Below are positions 17,317 to 27,216 of a DNA stretch of 64,000 nt, one piece after another. The stretch is from contig CAZTZY010000003.1 in the NCBI GenBank assembly GCA_964617765.1, forward strand, positions 11,422 through 75,421. The letters are read 5' to 3'. The notes under the pieces are model-generated. The model saw only the letters and a list, made by a program, of their open reading frames with translations. It made no database searches and was not told the origin of the DNA. Source of the stretch: CAZTZY01 sp964617765. Lineage in GTDB: Bacteria; Pseudomonadota; Gammaproteobacteria; Pseudomonadales; DT-91. Both the position numbers and the translations under genes were made by a program. Each line of letters starts with the position of its first letter. Positions within the stretch are counted from its first letter, which is position 1.

Positions 17317-18401
17317 AAATCCAGGGTCAACATCACCAAAGCCTGAAGTTTGATACAGCCAAGGCGATTTTAACGATACTCGATCAAACGCTGCTGCCGT
17401 TTGAAGTGAAATGGATGGAATTAACCTCATTTCATGATGTTTGCCATGCCATTACTTCTATGCAGGTCAGGGGTGCACCTGCCATCGGTGCTGTGGCTGC
17501 CTATGGAATAGTGTTAGCAGTGAAGGAAAATATTTCATTAACGGAGTCTTCAAAAAAAATAAAGGCTACGCGTCCAACAGCGGTAAATCTGGCGTGGGCT
17601 GTTGATCGTATGTTAGGGCGAATCAATGCGGGTGATGTAGAGAAAGCTTATGCCATTGCTTGCCGGGAGGCAGCGATGATAGCCAGTGAAGATGTTGCGG
17701 CGTGTAGCGCAATTGGTGATGCCGGCCTGGAAATTATTGAAAAAATAATCGCCCAAAAAGATGGGCAAACTATCAATGTTTTGACACATTGCAATGCAGG
17801 TTGGCTGGCAACTGTAGATTGGGGAACAGCACTCGCGCCTATTTATAAGGCACAGCAAAAAGGCATTGATATTCATGTTTGGGTAGATGAAACCCGGCCT
17901 AGAAATCAGGGAGCTTTCCTGACCTGTTTCGAATTGAAAGAGCAGGGCGTGGCGCATACATTGATTGCTGATAATACCGGTGGATATTTGATGCAAGCCG
18001 GCATGGTCGATTTATGTATTGTCGGTAGTGATAGAACCACTGCGAATGGTGATGTGTGTAATAAAATTGGCACCTATTTAAAAGCCTTGGCTGCGGCTGA
18101 TAATGATGTGCCTTTTTATGTGGCTTTGCCGAGTTCAACGATTGACTGGAATATGAAAACAGGCAGTGAAATTCCTATTGAATATAGAAGCGAGCAGGAA
18201 GTATTAACCATGACCGGATGCAATAAGGAACAACAAGTAGATTCGATTTCAATTACAGCACAAGGTGTAAAGGCATTAAATCCTGCATTTGATGTCACTC
18301 CTGCCAAATATGTTACCGGGTTGATTACCGAATTCGGCATCTTTGATGCCAATGCCCAAAGTTTGCAAAAGTTAAAGGCCAGGATAAAGCATGCAGTTTA
18401 A
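17313..18401 (+). CDS. mtnA: S-methyl-5-thioribose-1-phosphate isomerase
   Basis: Converts 5-methylthioribose 1-phosphate (or 5-deoxyribose 1-phosphate) to the ribulose 1-phosphate form, in salvage of methylthioadenosine and 5'-deoxyadenosine. Family marks are QVRGAPAIGAVAAYG, LTHCNAGWLAT (catalytic Cys), the Asp in VGSDRTTANGD, and NKIGTYLKA. The 362-residue length is normal. The likely start is a rare TTG at 17313 within the TTGA overlap with tesB: translation from it gives the family-like KIQG start and no ATG or GTG is suitably placed. The gene overlaps the class II aldolase by 11 bp. No mtnK or mtnP, mtnC or mtnD is in the window. Confidence 0.94.
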   Translation: MKIQGQHHQSLKFDTAKAILTILDQTLLPFEVKWMELTSFHDVCHAITSMQVRGAPAIGAVAAYGIVLAVKENISLTESSKKIKATRPTAVNLAWAVDRMLGRINAGDVEKAYAIACREAAMIASEDVAACSAIGDAGLEIIEKIIAQKDGQTINVLTHCNAGWLATVDWGTALAPIYKAQQKGIDIHVWVDETRPRNQGAFLTCFELKEQGVAHTLIADNTGGYLMQAGMVDLCIVGSDRTTANGDVCNKIGTYLKALAAADNDVPFYVALPSSTIDWNMKTGSEIPIEYRSEQEVLTMTGCNKEQQVDSISITAQGVKALNPAFDVTPAKYVTGLITEFGIFDANAQSLQKLKARIKHAV

Positions 18402-19038
18402 GGATCTTCGGGAAGAGATTATTCGAGCTGCATGCTCCATGCATATTGATCGTCTAACGGCAGCAAAAAGTGGCAATATCAGTGTGCGTAATAATAACGG
18501 TTTTTTGATTACGCCGAGCGGTGTGCCGTATGAACATTTGCAACCACAAGATATTGTCCAGCTTGATAGTGAAGGCAATAGAATTGGCGAAGGATTGGTT
18601 CCGTCCAGTGAATGGAAGATTCATGCAGATATCTACCACCATCGCCCGGAAGTGAATGCTGTTGTGCATGCACATTCTCCGGCAGCAACGGCATTGTCAG
18701 TATTACGCAAACCCGTTCCTGCTTTCCATTATATGGTAGCTTTGTTCGGAGGTAAGAAAATTCCCTGTGCTGAATATGCTACTTTTGGTACTCATGCGTT
18801 GTCGAATAATATTATGAAAGCAATGACGGGGTATAATGCTTGCTTGATGGCCAATCATGGTATGTTGGCTGTGGGCTCATCTTTGGCCGGTGCGTATGGA
18901 TTAGCCCTTGAACTGGAAAGTTTGTGCGTCCAATACAGTCTTGCCAAACAATTAGGTGAAGTGGTTATTCTTACAGATGAAGAAATGGCTGAAGCTAAAG
19001 CGGCTTTTGCTGAGTATGGACAAAAACACAAGGGTTAA
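18391..19038 (+). CDS. Class II (zinc) aldolase, FucA/Ald2-like
   Basis: A 215-residue zinc aldolase of the fuculose-phosphate aldolase type. Zinc ligands are visible as VVHAHSPAATAL (two His) and LMANHGMLAVG (third His), with the catalytic Glu in VPSSEWKIH and SGNISVR and LITPSG at the phosphate site. Translational overlap with mtnA suggests it cleaves the MtnA product, giving dihydroxyacetone phosphate plus acetaldehyde or (methylthio)acetaldehyde: the 'DHAP shunt' role described for Ald2. The alternative, MtnB dehydratase of the methionine salvage pathway, is less likely because the sequence is FucA-like and later salvage genes are missing here. Confidence 0.85.
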   Translation: MQFKDLREEIIRAACSMHIDRLTAAKSGNISVRNNNGFLITPSGVPYEHLQPQDIVQLDSEGNRIGEGLVPSSEWKIHADIYHHRPEVNAVVHAHSPAATALSVLRKPVPAFHYMVALFGGKKIPCAEYATFGTHALSNNIMKAMTGYNACLMANHGMLAVGSSLAGAYGLALELESLCVQYSLAKQLGEVVILTDEEMAEAKAAFAEYGQKHKG

Positions 19039-19144
19039 ACTTTACAGGTTAAATGAGATAAAGAGCACAACTCATAGCCTGGGTGATTGTGGAAATTGAT
19101 TTTATATATTATTGGTTAACATAAAAATAAAAAAGGTAGAAGGC

Positions 19145-20341
19145 ATGGCATTTCATAGAGCACTTATTGTTGATGATTCCAAGCTCGCACGAGTGACATT
19201 AAAGAAAAAACTGGAGTCCCATGGTTTGGTTGTTGAGTTGGTTGATTCAGCCCAGCAGGCATATAGCACTTTGCCTGCCATACAACCGGATATTATTTTT
19301 ATGGATCATTTAATGCCTGGCATTGATGGTTTTGAGGCGACCCAACATATACGTCAAATGGCTGGATTTCAGCGAGTCCCGATTGTCATGTGTACCGGGA
19401 AGGAGCAAGACGGGTATTTAGAGGAAGCTTTGGCGATTGGCGCTAATTATATTCTTTCGAAACCACCCGTTGATGAAGCCTTAAACGCGCTTTTGGCTTC
19501 TTCAACCTTCATTGAGCTGGCTGAAGTTAGCCCAACAGAAAACCAGGAGTTCGATATACCTTCTGGAGATACTGTGGTGGAAACAGATATTGCTGACTTT
19601 ATGGCTGAATATAAAGAGTCCGTAATGGAAGCACAGACAGAAAAACAGGATCTTTCTCCTATGCCGGAGACTGATATTGCTGATTTCATGGTTGAGAAAT
19701 CTGCAGGGGTGGTGGTTGGCCAGAATGATCAAAATCTGCAATTGTCTGCAGAAGTTATTCAGGCAGGAATCAATAGAGAAGATGTTGAGCGTATTTGTGC
19801 CCAAATGATAGATGACGCTTTAGCGCAAATACCTTTGCCAAAGCCGGAAGCGGTTATTGAAATACCTGTTTTACAGCAAGCACCAGTTGATATGGAGTTG
19901 ATACTTTCTAGTGTAAATACATCAGTGCAGGATCAGCTTTCTCAAACTGCAATGACACTCAAGGCAGAATTCCAGGCTATGCTTGAATCACAGATAGCAG
20001 ATAAAATTTCGCAAACGATGGACCAGGATATACAAGGCATTCTGGATTTGCGTCTTAATGTAATGCTGATGCAGAAATTTGCAGAAACCAATGCCAAAAT
20101 TGACAACATGGAAAAACAATTAAATGAGAAAGTAGCAGTTTTGAATAATTCGGCTGATATGCTATCTGTCGATTCGCCGTTGACTCTGGAGCAGCCCGGT
20201 GGCTTGAGTGCACGGATGGAGCAATTATATGATGAACAGATTCAATTGATGCACAAAGTAAAAATCTTTCAAATGGTTACCGGAGCTTCAATATTATTAG
20301 CTGTTACAGCCATTATCGTTGCATTTATCCAGTTAAAATGA
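19145..20341 (+). CDS. Receiver-domain protein with coiled coil and C-terminal membrane anchor
   Basis: A 398-residue protein. Residues 1-120 are a response-regulator receiver domain: acidic pair D10/D11, phosphoacceptor D54 in IIFMDHLMPG, Thr in VMCTGK and Lys in LSKPP. The middle is acidic and low-complexity with a repeated ETDIADFM element (two copies), then a helical, Gln/Glu-rich coiled-coil stretch, and finally a single hydrophobic helix (about 375-396) ending at LK. There is no DNA-binding or enzymatic output domain, so signalling is probably by protein contact at the inner membrane. ATG 19145 is preceded by AGAAGGC; an upstream frame to 19112 lacks one. No kinase is adjacent. Confidence 0.85.
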   Translation: MAFHRALIVDDSKLARVTLKKKLESHGLVVELVDSAQQAYSTLPAIQPDIIFMDHLMPGIDGFEATQHIRQMAGFQRVPIVMCTGKEQDGYLEEALAIGANYILSKPPVDEALNALLASSTFIELAEVSPTENQEFDIPSGDTVVETDIADFMAEYKESVMEAQTEKQDLSPMPETDIADFMVEKSAGVVVGQNDQNLQLSAEVIQAGINREDVERICAQMIDDALAQIPLPKPEAVIEIPVLQQAPVDMELILSSVNTSVQDQLSQTAMTLKAEFQAMLESQIADKISQTMDQDIQGILDLRLNVMLMQKFAETNAKIDNMEKQLNEKVAVLNNSADMLSVDSPLTLEQPGGLSARMEQLYDEQIQLMHKVKIFQMVTGASILLAVTAIIVAFIQLK

Positions 20342-20505
20342 CGCTTAAATCCGGCTCAACGGATTGTTTACAAAGCTACAATCCTTAAAGTAAGTCATAC
20401 AAGAGTGTCGAGACAAATCGCGCTCTATGCCTCAATTGTGCTAGAATTTCTCCTATATTACGTAAACCGGTTTTCAATTTATTACGATAGGCAGAGAAAA
20501 AGCGA

Positions 20506-21759
20506 ATGGATATTACCTCCTACATGTTGCAAGTAGGCCAGCGGGCTCGATCAGCTTCGCGACTGATGGCAATGGCAGATACCCGCCTCAAAAATACTGC
20601 GTTAATAGCCATGGCCAAGGCCATAGACTCATCACGTGAAGCTCTCGCTGCAGCCAATAAACTGGATATGGACAATGGCAGGGCTAAAGGCCTTGATGCC
20701 GCATTGCTGGATCGTCTTGAATTAACCCCTTCTCGAATTGATGGGATGCTGGAAGGTTTATACCAGGTAGCAGCCTTGGCCGACCCTATTGGAACCATTA
20801 CTGATTTAACATTTCGCCCTAGTGGTATCCAGGTGGGTAAAATGCGTGTGCCTTTAGGGGTAATAGGTATTATTTATGAGTCGCGACCTAATGTGACCGT
20901 AGAAGCTGCTGCACTATGTGTGAAATCAGGTAATGCTGCGGTTCTGCGTGGCGGATCAGAATCCATTCATTCTAATCAGGCAATTGCACAATGCGTTAAA
21001 GTCGGATTGTTAGATGCAGGTTTGCCTGCATACGCAGTGCAGGTAATAGAAGTGATTGACAGGGATGCAGTAGGTCAAATGATTACCATGCCCCAATATA
21101 TTGATGTCATTGTACCTCGTGGAGGAAAGGGATTAATCGAACGTATCAGTAAGGATGCCCGTGTGCCTGTTATCAAGCATCTTGATGGTATTTGCCATGT
21201 TTATATCGATGATGATGCCCATACGGAAAAAGCTATTAATGTTGCCATTAATGCCAAAACACAACGTTATGGCACCTGTAATACCATGGAGACCTTGTTA
21301 GTTTCAGCAGCACGGGCAAAGGAAATGCTGCCTTTGTTGGCTAAGGCCTACCTTGAAAAAGGTGTTGAATTACGCGGTTGTGAAAAAACCTGTGCGATTA
21401 TAGTCGCCAAGCTAGCCACTGAAGAAGACTGGAAGACAGAGTATCTCGCCCCGATTTTATCGATAAAAATTGTTGATGGTCTTGATGCTGCGATTGAACA
21501 TATCAATACTTACAGTTCTCAACATACGGATTCAATCATCACCGAAAATTATACCAGGGCACGTCAGTTTCTGCGGGCAGTAGATTCCAGTTCTGTCATG
21601 GTAAATGCCTCAACGCGCTTCGCTGATGGATTTGAATATGGTTTGGGTGCAGAAATTGGCATATCTACCGATAAAATTCATGCGCGAGGCCCGGTAGGCC
21701 TTGAAGGTTTAACATCACAGAAATTTGTTGTGCTTGGCGATGGGCATATCCGTCAGTGA
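20506..21759 (+). CDS. proA: Gamma-glutamyl phosphate reductase
   Basis: NADPH-dependent reduction of gamma-glutamyl phosphate to glutamate 5-semialdehyde in proline synthesis. The 417 residues match the family throughout: [27 protein letters not shown] and the active-site Cys in [10 protein letters not shown]. It opens the conserved gammaproteobacterial run proA-nadD-rsfS-rlmH-mrdA-rodA-mltB-rlpA-dac-ybeD-lipB, in which nearly all genes overlap or abut. The 164 bp upstream of it probably hold the operon promoter. No proB is present here. Confidence 0.97.
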   Translation: MDITSYMLQVGQRARSASRLMAMADTRLKNTALIAMAKAIDSSREALAAANKLDMDNGRAKGLDAALLDRLELTPSRIDGMLEGLYQVAALADPIGTITDLTFRPSGIQVGKMRVPLGVIGIIYESRPNVTVEAAALCVKSGNAAVLRGGSESIHSNQAIAQCVKVGLLDAGLPAYAVQVIEVIDRDAVGQMITMPQYIDVIVPRGGKGLIERISKDARVPVIKHLDGICHVYIDDDAHTEKAINVAINAKTQRYGTCNTMETLLVSAARAKEMLPLLAKAYLEKGVELRGCEKTCAIIVAKLATEEDWKTEYLAPILSIKIVDGLDAAIEHINTYSSQHTDSIITENYTRARQFLRAVDSSSVMVNASTRFADGFEYGLGAEIGISTDKIHARGPVGLEGLTSQKFVVLGDGHIRQ

Positions 21760-22397
21760 ATCAGTGCACCTTAAACAAGGCTGCTGTTATTGGCATTCTG
21801 GGTGGAACATTTGATCCTGTTCATTTTGGTCATCTGCGCTCAGCCATAGAGTGTGCTGAGGCTTTTGGTTTGTCTGAAGTGCGTTTGATGCCTTGTAACC
21901 CTGTACACAGGCATTCGCCGATTGCATCTAAAGATGATAGAAAAAAAATGCTTGAATTGGCAGTGGCGAGCTCCAATATCATTACTATTGATGAAAGGGA
22001 ATTAAATGGGATTAATCCGACATACTCGATAGATACATTGCGGCAAATCCGGGCAGAATCCGGTTCAGAATCTGCATTATATTTTGCAGTGGGTGTTGAT
22101 GCATTCAATGCCATTGAAACCTGGAAAGACTGGCAAGAGCTTTTTGAGCTGGTGAATTTTATTGTCATGTATCGGCCTGCCACGACACTTACAATAAGTA
22201 ATCCGCTAATTAAAGATAGAATAGCTATTTTCGAAGGTATTCATAAACCCGCCGGCACAATATATGAGCTCGCGGTGAGCGCTCTGGATATTTCTTCAAC
22301 CAAAATCAGGCAGTTGGTGAAACAACATCATTCAATAGAATACCTATTGCCAGAAGCAGTGCAACATTACATCCACCAACAAGAGTTATACCAATAA
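21756..22397 (+). CDS. nadD: Nicotinate-nucleotide adenylyltransferase
   Basis: Transfers AMP from ATP to nicotinate mononucleotide, a step in NAD synthesis. The 213-residue nucleotidyltransferase carries the ATP motif [13 protein letters not shown] near the N-terminus and the C-terminal SSTKIRQLV (ISSTxIR) signature. The GTG start at 21756 overlaps the proA stop (GTGA), indicating coupled translation. Confidence 0.96.
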   Translation: MNQCTLNKAAVIGILGGTFDPVHFGHLRSAIECAEAFGLSEVRLMPCNPVHRHSPIASKDDRKKMLELAVASSNIITIDERELNGINPTYSIDTLRQIRAESGSESALYFAVGVDAFNAIETWKDWQELFELVNFIVMYRPATTLTISNPLIKDRIAIFEGIHKPAGTIYELAVSALDISSTKIRQLVKQHHSIEYLLPEAVQHYIHQQELYQ

Positions 22398-22400
22398 TTT

Positions 22401-22748
22401 ATGAATACCAAAGAATTGCAAAAAATAGTAGTTGATGCGTTAGAAGAACTGAAGGCGGTTAATATTACCATCCAGGATGTGGCTAAATTAACATCCATGA
22501 CTGATATGATGATATTTGTTACCGGTACTTCTACACGTCACGTTAAATCATTAGCGGCTAATGTGATTGAAAAAGTTAAAAAGCAAGGCGTACAACCGAT
22601 TGGGGTTGAAGGCGAAGATACAGGGGATTGGGTATTGGTTGATTTGGCATCCATTCTTGTACACATTATGTTGCCAGAAGTTCGTAGTTTGTATGATCTT
22701 GAAAAACTGTGGTCAGGTGAAATTCAACCGGATCAATCACAATTATAA
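22401..22748 (+). CDS. rsfS: Ribosomal silencing factor RsfS
   Basis: Binds protein L14 of the large ribosomal subunit and blocks subunit joining when nutrients are short. The 115-residue protein has the DUF143 pattern: TSMTDMMIFVTGTSTRHVKSLA, GVEGEDTGDWVLVDL and HIMLPEVRSLYDLEKLW. It sits 3 bp after nadD and 1 bp before rlmH, the standard arrangement. Confidence 0.96.
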   Translation: MNTKELQKIVVDALEELKAVNITIQDVAKLTSMTDMMIFVTGTSTRHVKSLAANVIEKVKKQGVQPIGVEGEDTGDWVLVDLASILVHIMLPEVRSLYDLEKLWSGEIQPDQSQL

Positions 22749-22749
22749 T

Positions 22750-23217
22750 ATGCGCATTCGAATAGTTGCCGTGGGTCAAAAAATGCCATCCTGGGTTAAC
22801 GATGGTTATGAAGAGTATGCAAAGAGAATTACGGACGACTGCCAGTTGGAATTAGTTGAATTGCCCATGCAAAAAAGAATAAAAAATAATAATGTTGAGC
22901 AATGCAAGGAGAAAGAAGCAAAAGCCATACTCGACATTGTGAAGCCATCAGATAGAATGATTGTGTTAGATGTTTTAGGTAAGGCAATTACAACACCCCA
23001 GTTGGCAGGTTACATTAAGGATTGGCAAAGAGATGGGCGCAATGTTGCAATCATCATTGGCGGGCCTGATGGGTTGGCGGAGATTATCCTGAAAAAAGCC
23101 GATGTTATACTTTCTTTGTCAAAACTGACTTTGCCGCATCCTTTGGTTCGTGTGGTGTTGGCAGAGCAAATCTACAGAGCCTGGTCAATCAATCAGGGTC
23201 ATCCCTATCATCGGTAG
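22750..23217 (+). CDS. rlmH: 23S rRNA pseudouridine-1915 N3-methyltransferase
   Basis: SPOUT methyltransferase that methylates pseudouridine 1915 in helix 69 of 23S rRNA. The 155-residue length equals the E. coli protein. The knotted SAM site is seen in VAIIIGGPDGL and the C-terminal SLSKLTLPHPLVRVVLAEQIYRAW, ending QGHPYHR. The start MRIRIVAVGQ at 22750 is the family start; the open frame runs further upstream but only as a shadow of rsfS. Confidence 0.96.
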   Translation: MRIRIVAVGQKMPSWVNDGYEEYAKRITDDCQLELVELPMQKRIKNNNVEQCKEKEAKAILDIVKPSDRMIVLDVLGKAITTPQLAGYIKDWQRDGRNVAIIIGGPDGLAEIILKKADVILSLSKLTLPHPLVRVVLAEQIYRAWSINQGHPYHR

Positions 23218-23222
23218 TTCTC

Positions 23223-25064
23223 ATGAAGCGTCATCAAACACTGATCGATAATGCTCGCGAACAACGTATCATCAGGCTGCGAATTTTGTTAGCCATTGTC
23301 TGCATAGTCATTTTTTCAATGATTATCGTTGCCCGTTTTTATTATTTACAGATTAACCAATACGAAATCTACCAGACACAATCACAATTAAATCGCGTAC
23401 AACTCCAGAGAATTCCTCCTCCCAGAGGTTTGATTTTTGATCGGGAGCAGAGATTGCTTGCGGAAAATCGCCCAACCTATGTTTTAGCCCTGGAGCGTGA
23501 TCGCATAGATGACTTGCCGGCATTATTGAATACATTGAAAAAACTGGAACTTGTTGATGATGAAGATATAGCCCGGTTCGAGAAAAAAGCTAACACATTC
23601 AGAATGTTTGAGGCTGTACCTATCCTGTTTAATCTTGATGAAAATACTATTGCCAAAGTGGCTTCCAATCGCATTCGACTACAAGGGGTTGTGATCAAGG
23701 TAAACCTCGCCCGCTATTATCCACAACAAGAAATGTTGGCACATATGTTGGGATATGTTGGTCGTATCAATGAAAAAGAACAACTTGCGCTGGATAAAGA
23801 TAACTATGGCGGTACTGACTACATAGGAAAAATTGGCGTTGAGAAGGGTTATGAAGATACTTTGCATGGAACTGTAGGCTACGAGCATGTAGAAACGAAT
23901 GCTCGGGGTGAAGTATTGCGGACGTTAGAAAGAACGCCGCCGGTTTCCGGAAAAAATCTCACCTTGCATCTGGATCTGGATATTCAAAAAATCGCTTACG
24001 ATGCCATTGGCGAGGGAAATCGTGGGGCTGTTGTGGCGATTGATGTACGTACGGGCGGTATTATTGCTGCTGCAAGCCGGCCTAGTTATGACCCTAATCT
24101 TTTTGTTAATGGCATCAGTTTTTCTGCCTATAAGGGTTTGCAGGACGATATAGACTTGCCACTTTTTAATCGTGTTTTACAGGCGCAATATCCTCCAGGT
24201 TCGACGATAAAGCCATTCTCATTGTTGGCCGGTCTTGAAGAAGGGGTCTATACACTCGATACTTATATTAGTGATGGCGGCGCTTACCAGATACCCGGTG
24301 AAAAAAGGTTTTATCGTGACTGGAAAAGAGAGGGACATGGACGTGTTGGTTATATGGAAGCCATTGAACAATCCTGTGATGTGTATTTTTACCAGCTTGC
24401 CTATAAGATGGGCATCAATAGAATGCACAAATATTACGATTTCTTTGGTTTTGGCAAATACACAAATATTGATTCGCCGGATGAACGTCATGGTATTAAT
24501 CCATCACAAGAGTGGAAAAAGGGAACCGGTCGTGGTGCGTGGTATGCCGGTGATACAGTGAATATCGGGATAGGGCAGGGGTATCTTATTGTAACGCCGC
24601 TGCAATTAGCTTACGCGACAAGTATCATTGCCAATAAAGGTGAGCGTTTTGTCCCGCAGTTAGTAGCAAAACAGGATGGTGTTGACATTCCCCCTAAAAA
24701 ACTGGAACCCATGATTTTAAAAGATCAGCAACGCTGGAACTATGTCACACAAGCCATGAGAGCTGTGGTGCATGGAGACAGGGGGACTGCAAAAGTCATC
24801 AAGCCCGGACTCACTTATGAAATCGCAGGAAAAACAGGTACGGCGCAAGTGGTAGGGATAAAACAAGGCCAGCGTTATAATGCAGCTCTAGTGGCAAAAA
24901 GAAACCATGATCATGCCTTGTTTATGGGATTTGCACCTGTTGAAAATCCAGAAATTGCCATTGCTGTTGTGGTTGAAAATGGTGAACATGGCAGTTCTAC
25001 TGCTGCCCCCGTAGCCAGAAAAGTGATGGATGCCTGGATGGCAAAGTTGGCCGAGAAAAAATAA
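23223..25064 (+). CDS. mrdA: Penicillin-binding protein 2, elongasome transpeptidase
   Basis: Class B penicillin-binding protein that cross-links peptidoglycan during rod elongation with RodA. The 613-residue protein has one N-terminal membrane helix (about residues 20-42), the dimerisation/pedestal domain, and a transpeptidase domain with STIKP (active Ser), SCD in EQSCDVYFY and KTGTAQ. Its stop overlaps the rodA start by one base, so the partners are made together. Confidence 0.97.
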   Translation: MKRHQTLIDNAREQRIIRLRILLAIVCIVIFSMIIVARFYYLQINQYEIYQTQSQLNRVQLQRIPPPRGLIFDREQRLLAENRPTYVLALERDRIDDLPALLNTLKKLELVDDEDIARFEKKANTFRMFEAVPILFNLDENTIAKVASNRIRLQGVVIKVNLARYYPQQEMLAHMLGYVGRINEKEQLALDKDNYGGTDYIGKIGVEKGYEDTLHGTVGYEHVETNARGEVLRTLERTPPVSGKNLTLHLDLDIQKIAYDAIGEGNRGAVVAIDVRTGGIIAAASRPSYDPNLFVNGISFSAYKGLQDDIDLPLFNRVLQAQYPPGSTIKPFSLLAGLEEGVYTLDTYISDGGAYQIPGEKRFYRDWKREGHGRVGYMEAIEQSCDVYFYQLAYKMGINRMHKYYDFFGFGKYTNIDSPDERHGINPSQEWKKGTGRGAWYAGDTVNIGIGQGYLIVTPLQLAYATSIIANKGERFVPQLVAKQDGVDIPPKKLEPMILKDQQRWNYVTQAMRAVVHGDRGTAKVIKPGLTYEIAGKTGTAQVVGIKQGQRYNAALVAKRNHDHALFMGFAPVENPEIAIAVVVENGEHGSSTAAPVARKVMDAWMAKLAEKK

Positions 25065-26218
25065 TGAAATCTAAAGATCGTGACTATGTCAGACAAATAG
25101 ATCCTTTTGGCTTGGCGCGTAAACGCAGCATCTGGCAGATTATTCATATAGATCCCTGGTTATTAATCTGTTTGGTAGTGCTGGCTTGTTATGGTCTATT
25201 TGTACTTTATAGTGGTAGTGATGCCAGTATGGATTCCGTTAAAAAGCAAAGTATATTTTTTCTAATTGCTTTTGGGGCGATGACGGTTATAGCGCAGTTC
25301 CCCATGCATTTTTATCGTAGGATTGCCCCGATTTTTTATTGTGGCGGTGTTATCTTGTTGTTACTTATTCCCATTTTTGGTGTGGGAGCGAAAGGTGCAG
25401 TGCGATGGTTAGAATTGCCGGGCTTGCCTCGTTTTCAGCCTGCAGAGATATTAAAGACTGCCATGCCATTAACCATTGCTTGGTGGTTAACCAAAAAACA
25501 CCTACCTCCAAAACTTAAACATATTGTGGTAGCGCTGATATTAATTTTTGTTCCAGTTATTTTAATAGCTGCACAGCCCGATTTGGGGACAGCTATATTG
25601 GTGGCTACATCCGGTGTTTTTGGTTTATTGCTGGCGGGAATTTTTTGGCGTTATGTCTTCGGTGCCGTTGTATTATTAGTCGCAGCTGCATGGCCGATGT
25701 GGTTATTTGTTTTGCATGATTACCAGAAGAATCGCATTCTTACCCTGATTGATCCTGAACGTGACAAGTTTGGCACTGGCTGGAATATTATCCAATCAAA
25801 AACGGCCATTGGTTCCGGTGGGTGGAGCGGCAAAGGTTGGCTTGAGGGAACCCAGTCACATTTGAATTTTTTACCTGAAAGCCATACCGACTTTATTATT
25901 GCAGTACTCTCTGAAGAGCTGGGTTATAAGGGTGTATTGTTTTTGTTATTAATTTATTTTGCAATTATTTCTCGTGGATTGTATATAGCATGGTCAGCGA
26001 CCAGTAATTTCAACCAGTTAGTGGCGGGAAGTATAACGCTTACGTTTTTTATCTATGTGTTTGTGAATATGGGTATGGTTTCAGGATTATTACCCATTGT
26101 AGGAGTGCCTTTGCCATTAGTCAGTCAAGGTGGCACCTCTATTGTTACACTGATGATTGGTTTTGGATTATTAATGGCAATTTCAGCAGATAAGCAGCAA
26201 TTCACCAGAGAGGTTTAA
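25064..26218 (+). CDS. rodA: Peptidoglycan glycosyltransferase RodA
   Basis: SEDS-family polymerase that builds glycan strands with PBP2 in the elongasome. The 384-residue polytopic protein shows about ten membrane helices and SEDS marks: RWLELPGLPRFQPAEI, AAQPDLGTAILV, FLPESHTDFIIAVLSEELGY and PLPLVSQGGTS. The usual catalytic Asp lies in the loop with the SHTDF segment. It is joined to mrdA by a TAATG overlap. Confidence 0.97.
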   Translation: MKSKDRDYVRQIDPFGLARKRSIWQIIHIDPWLLICLVVLACYGLFVLYSGSDASMDSVKKQSIFFLIAFGAMTVIAQFPMHFYRRIAPIFYCGGVILLLLIPIFGVGAKGAVRWLELPGLPRFQPAEILKTAMPLTIAWWLTKKHLPPKLKHIVVALILIFVPVILIAAQPDLGTAILVATSGVFGLLLAGIFWRYVFGAVVLLVAAAWPMWLFVLHDYQKNRILTLIDPERDKFGTGWNIIQSKTAIGSGGWSGKGWLEGTQSHLNFLPESHTDFIIAVLSEELGYKGVLFLLLIYFAIISRGLYIAWSATSNFNQLVAGSITLTFFIYVFVNMGMVSGLLPIVGVPLPLVSQGGTSIVTLMIGFGLLMAISADKQQFTREV

Positions 26219-26223
26219 TAAAA

Positions 26224-27216
26224 GTGCAGTATAGAGTTATTCATAAAGTCATATTTTTACTGTTTTCCACTCTGGCCAGTGTTTCTTTGTATGCCAGTGA
26301 TTATGCCGAAAGAAAAGAGGTTAAGACTTTTGCCAAAACATTTGCAGAAGCCAATAATAAAAATGTGGATGATATATTGCGCATATTGGAAAAAGGGACG
26401 AAACAACAATCCATTATTGATGCCATTTCTCGCCCTGCTGAAAAAAAATTGACATGGGGGGAATACCGCAAGATTTTTATAGAGCCTCAGCGTATAGATA
26501 AGGGCGTGATTTTTTGGCGTGAGCATCGTGAAATCATTAATGATGTCAGTAAAAAATATCAAGTCGCCCCGGAAATCATTGTTGCCATTATTGGTGTGGA
26601 AACACGTTATGGTCGTATCACGGGTAATTATAAAGTGTTAGATGCATTACTGACATTAAGTTTTGACTATGAACCGCGTGCCCCATTCTTCAGGAAACAA
26701 CTTGAGCAATTTTTGTTGATGTGTGATGAACAGAAGTTGGATCCAAGTGCATTAACGGGTTCCTATGCCGGCGCCATGGGTTTTGGCCAGTTTATGCCCA
26801 GTAGTTATCGTGATTTTGCTGTGGATTATGATCAGGATGGTATAGCGGATATATGGAGTAACCCTGCCGATGCTATTGCAAGCGTTGCCAATTATTTTGC
26901 CAAACATGGTTGGCAGTATGGTGAAATGGTTGCCTTGCAGCTGGCAGAGCCAGTGAGTGATGAAAAGCTCATTTCGCCAGTGCTGGAACCTGAGCTCACC
27001 GTCAAGATGTTGCGTGAAGCGAACGTAAAAGTTCCAGCACAATTGAATGATTCAGCAAAAGTGACATTGATGAAGCATGTTACCCCAGGAGGGGATGAAT
27101 ATTGGCTGGGATTTGAAAACTTTTATGCCATAACGCGATATAATCACAGCACAATGTATGCGTTAGCTGCATTGCAGTTAAGTGAAATACTAAAAGCCAA
27201 ACTGGATATTGAATGA
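26224..27216 (+). CDS. mltB: Lytic murein transglycosylase B
   Basis: Cleaves the MurNAc-GlcNAc bond of peptidoglycan with formation of 1,6-anhydro ends. The 330-residue protein starts at GTG 26224 with a signal peptide ending near LYAS (about residue 25) and has no lipobox Cys, so it is probably soluble periplasmic, unlike the lipidated E. coli MltB. The catalytic Glu lies in IGVETRYGRITGNYKVLDAL and the goose-type signature in SYAGAMGFGQFMPSSYR. It overlaps rlpA by 4 bp. Confidence 0.94.
   Translation: MQYRVIHKVIFLLFSTLASVSLYASDYAERKEVKTFAKTFAEANNKNVDDILRILEKGTKQQSIIDAISRPAEKKLTWGEYRKIFIEPQRIDKGVIFWREHREIINDVSKKYQVAPEIIVAIIGVETRYGRITGNYKVLDALLTLSFDYEPRAPFFRKQLEQFLLMCDEQKLDPSALTGSYAGAMGFGQFMPSSYRDFAVDYDQDGIADIWSNPADAIASVANYFAKHGWQYGEMVALQLAEPVSDEKLISPVLEPELTVKMLREANVKVPAQLNDSAKVTLMKHVTPGGDEYWLGFENFYAITRYNHSTMYALAALQLSEILKAKLDIE

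Noticed and set aside
18391..19038. Class II aldolase as MtnB
   Set aside because: Its motifs are FucA-like, and no mtnC or mtnD is near. Ald2-type function fits better.
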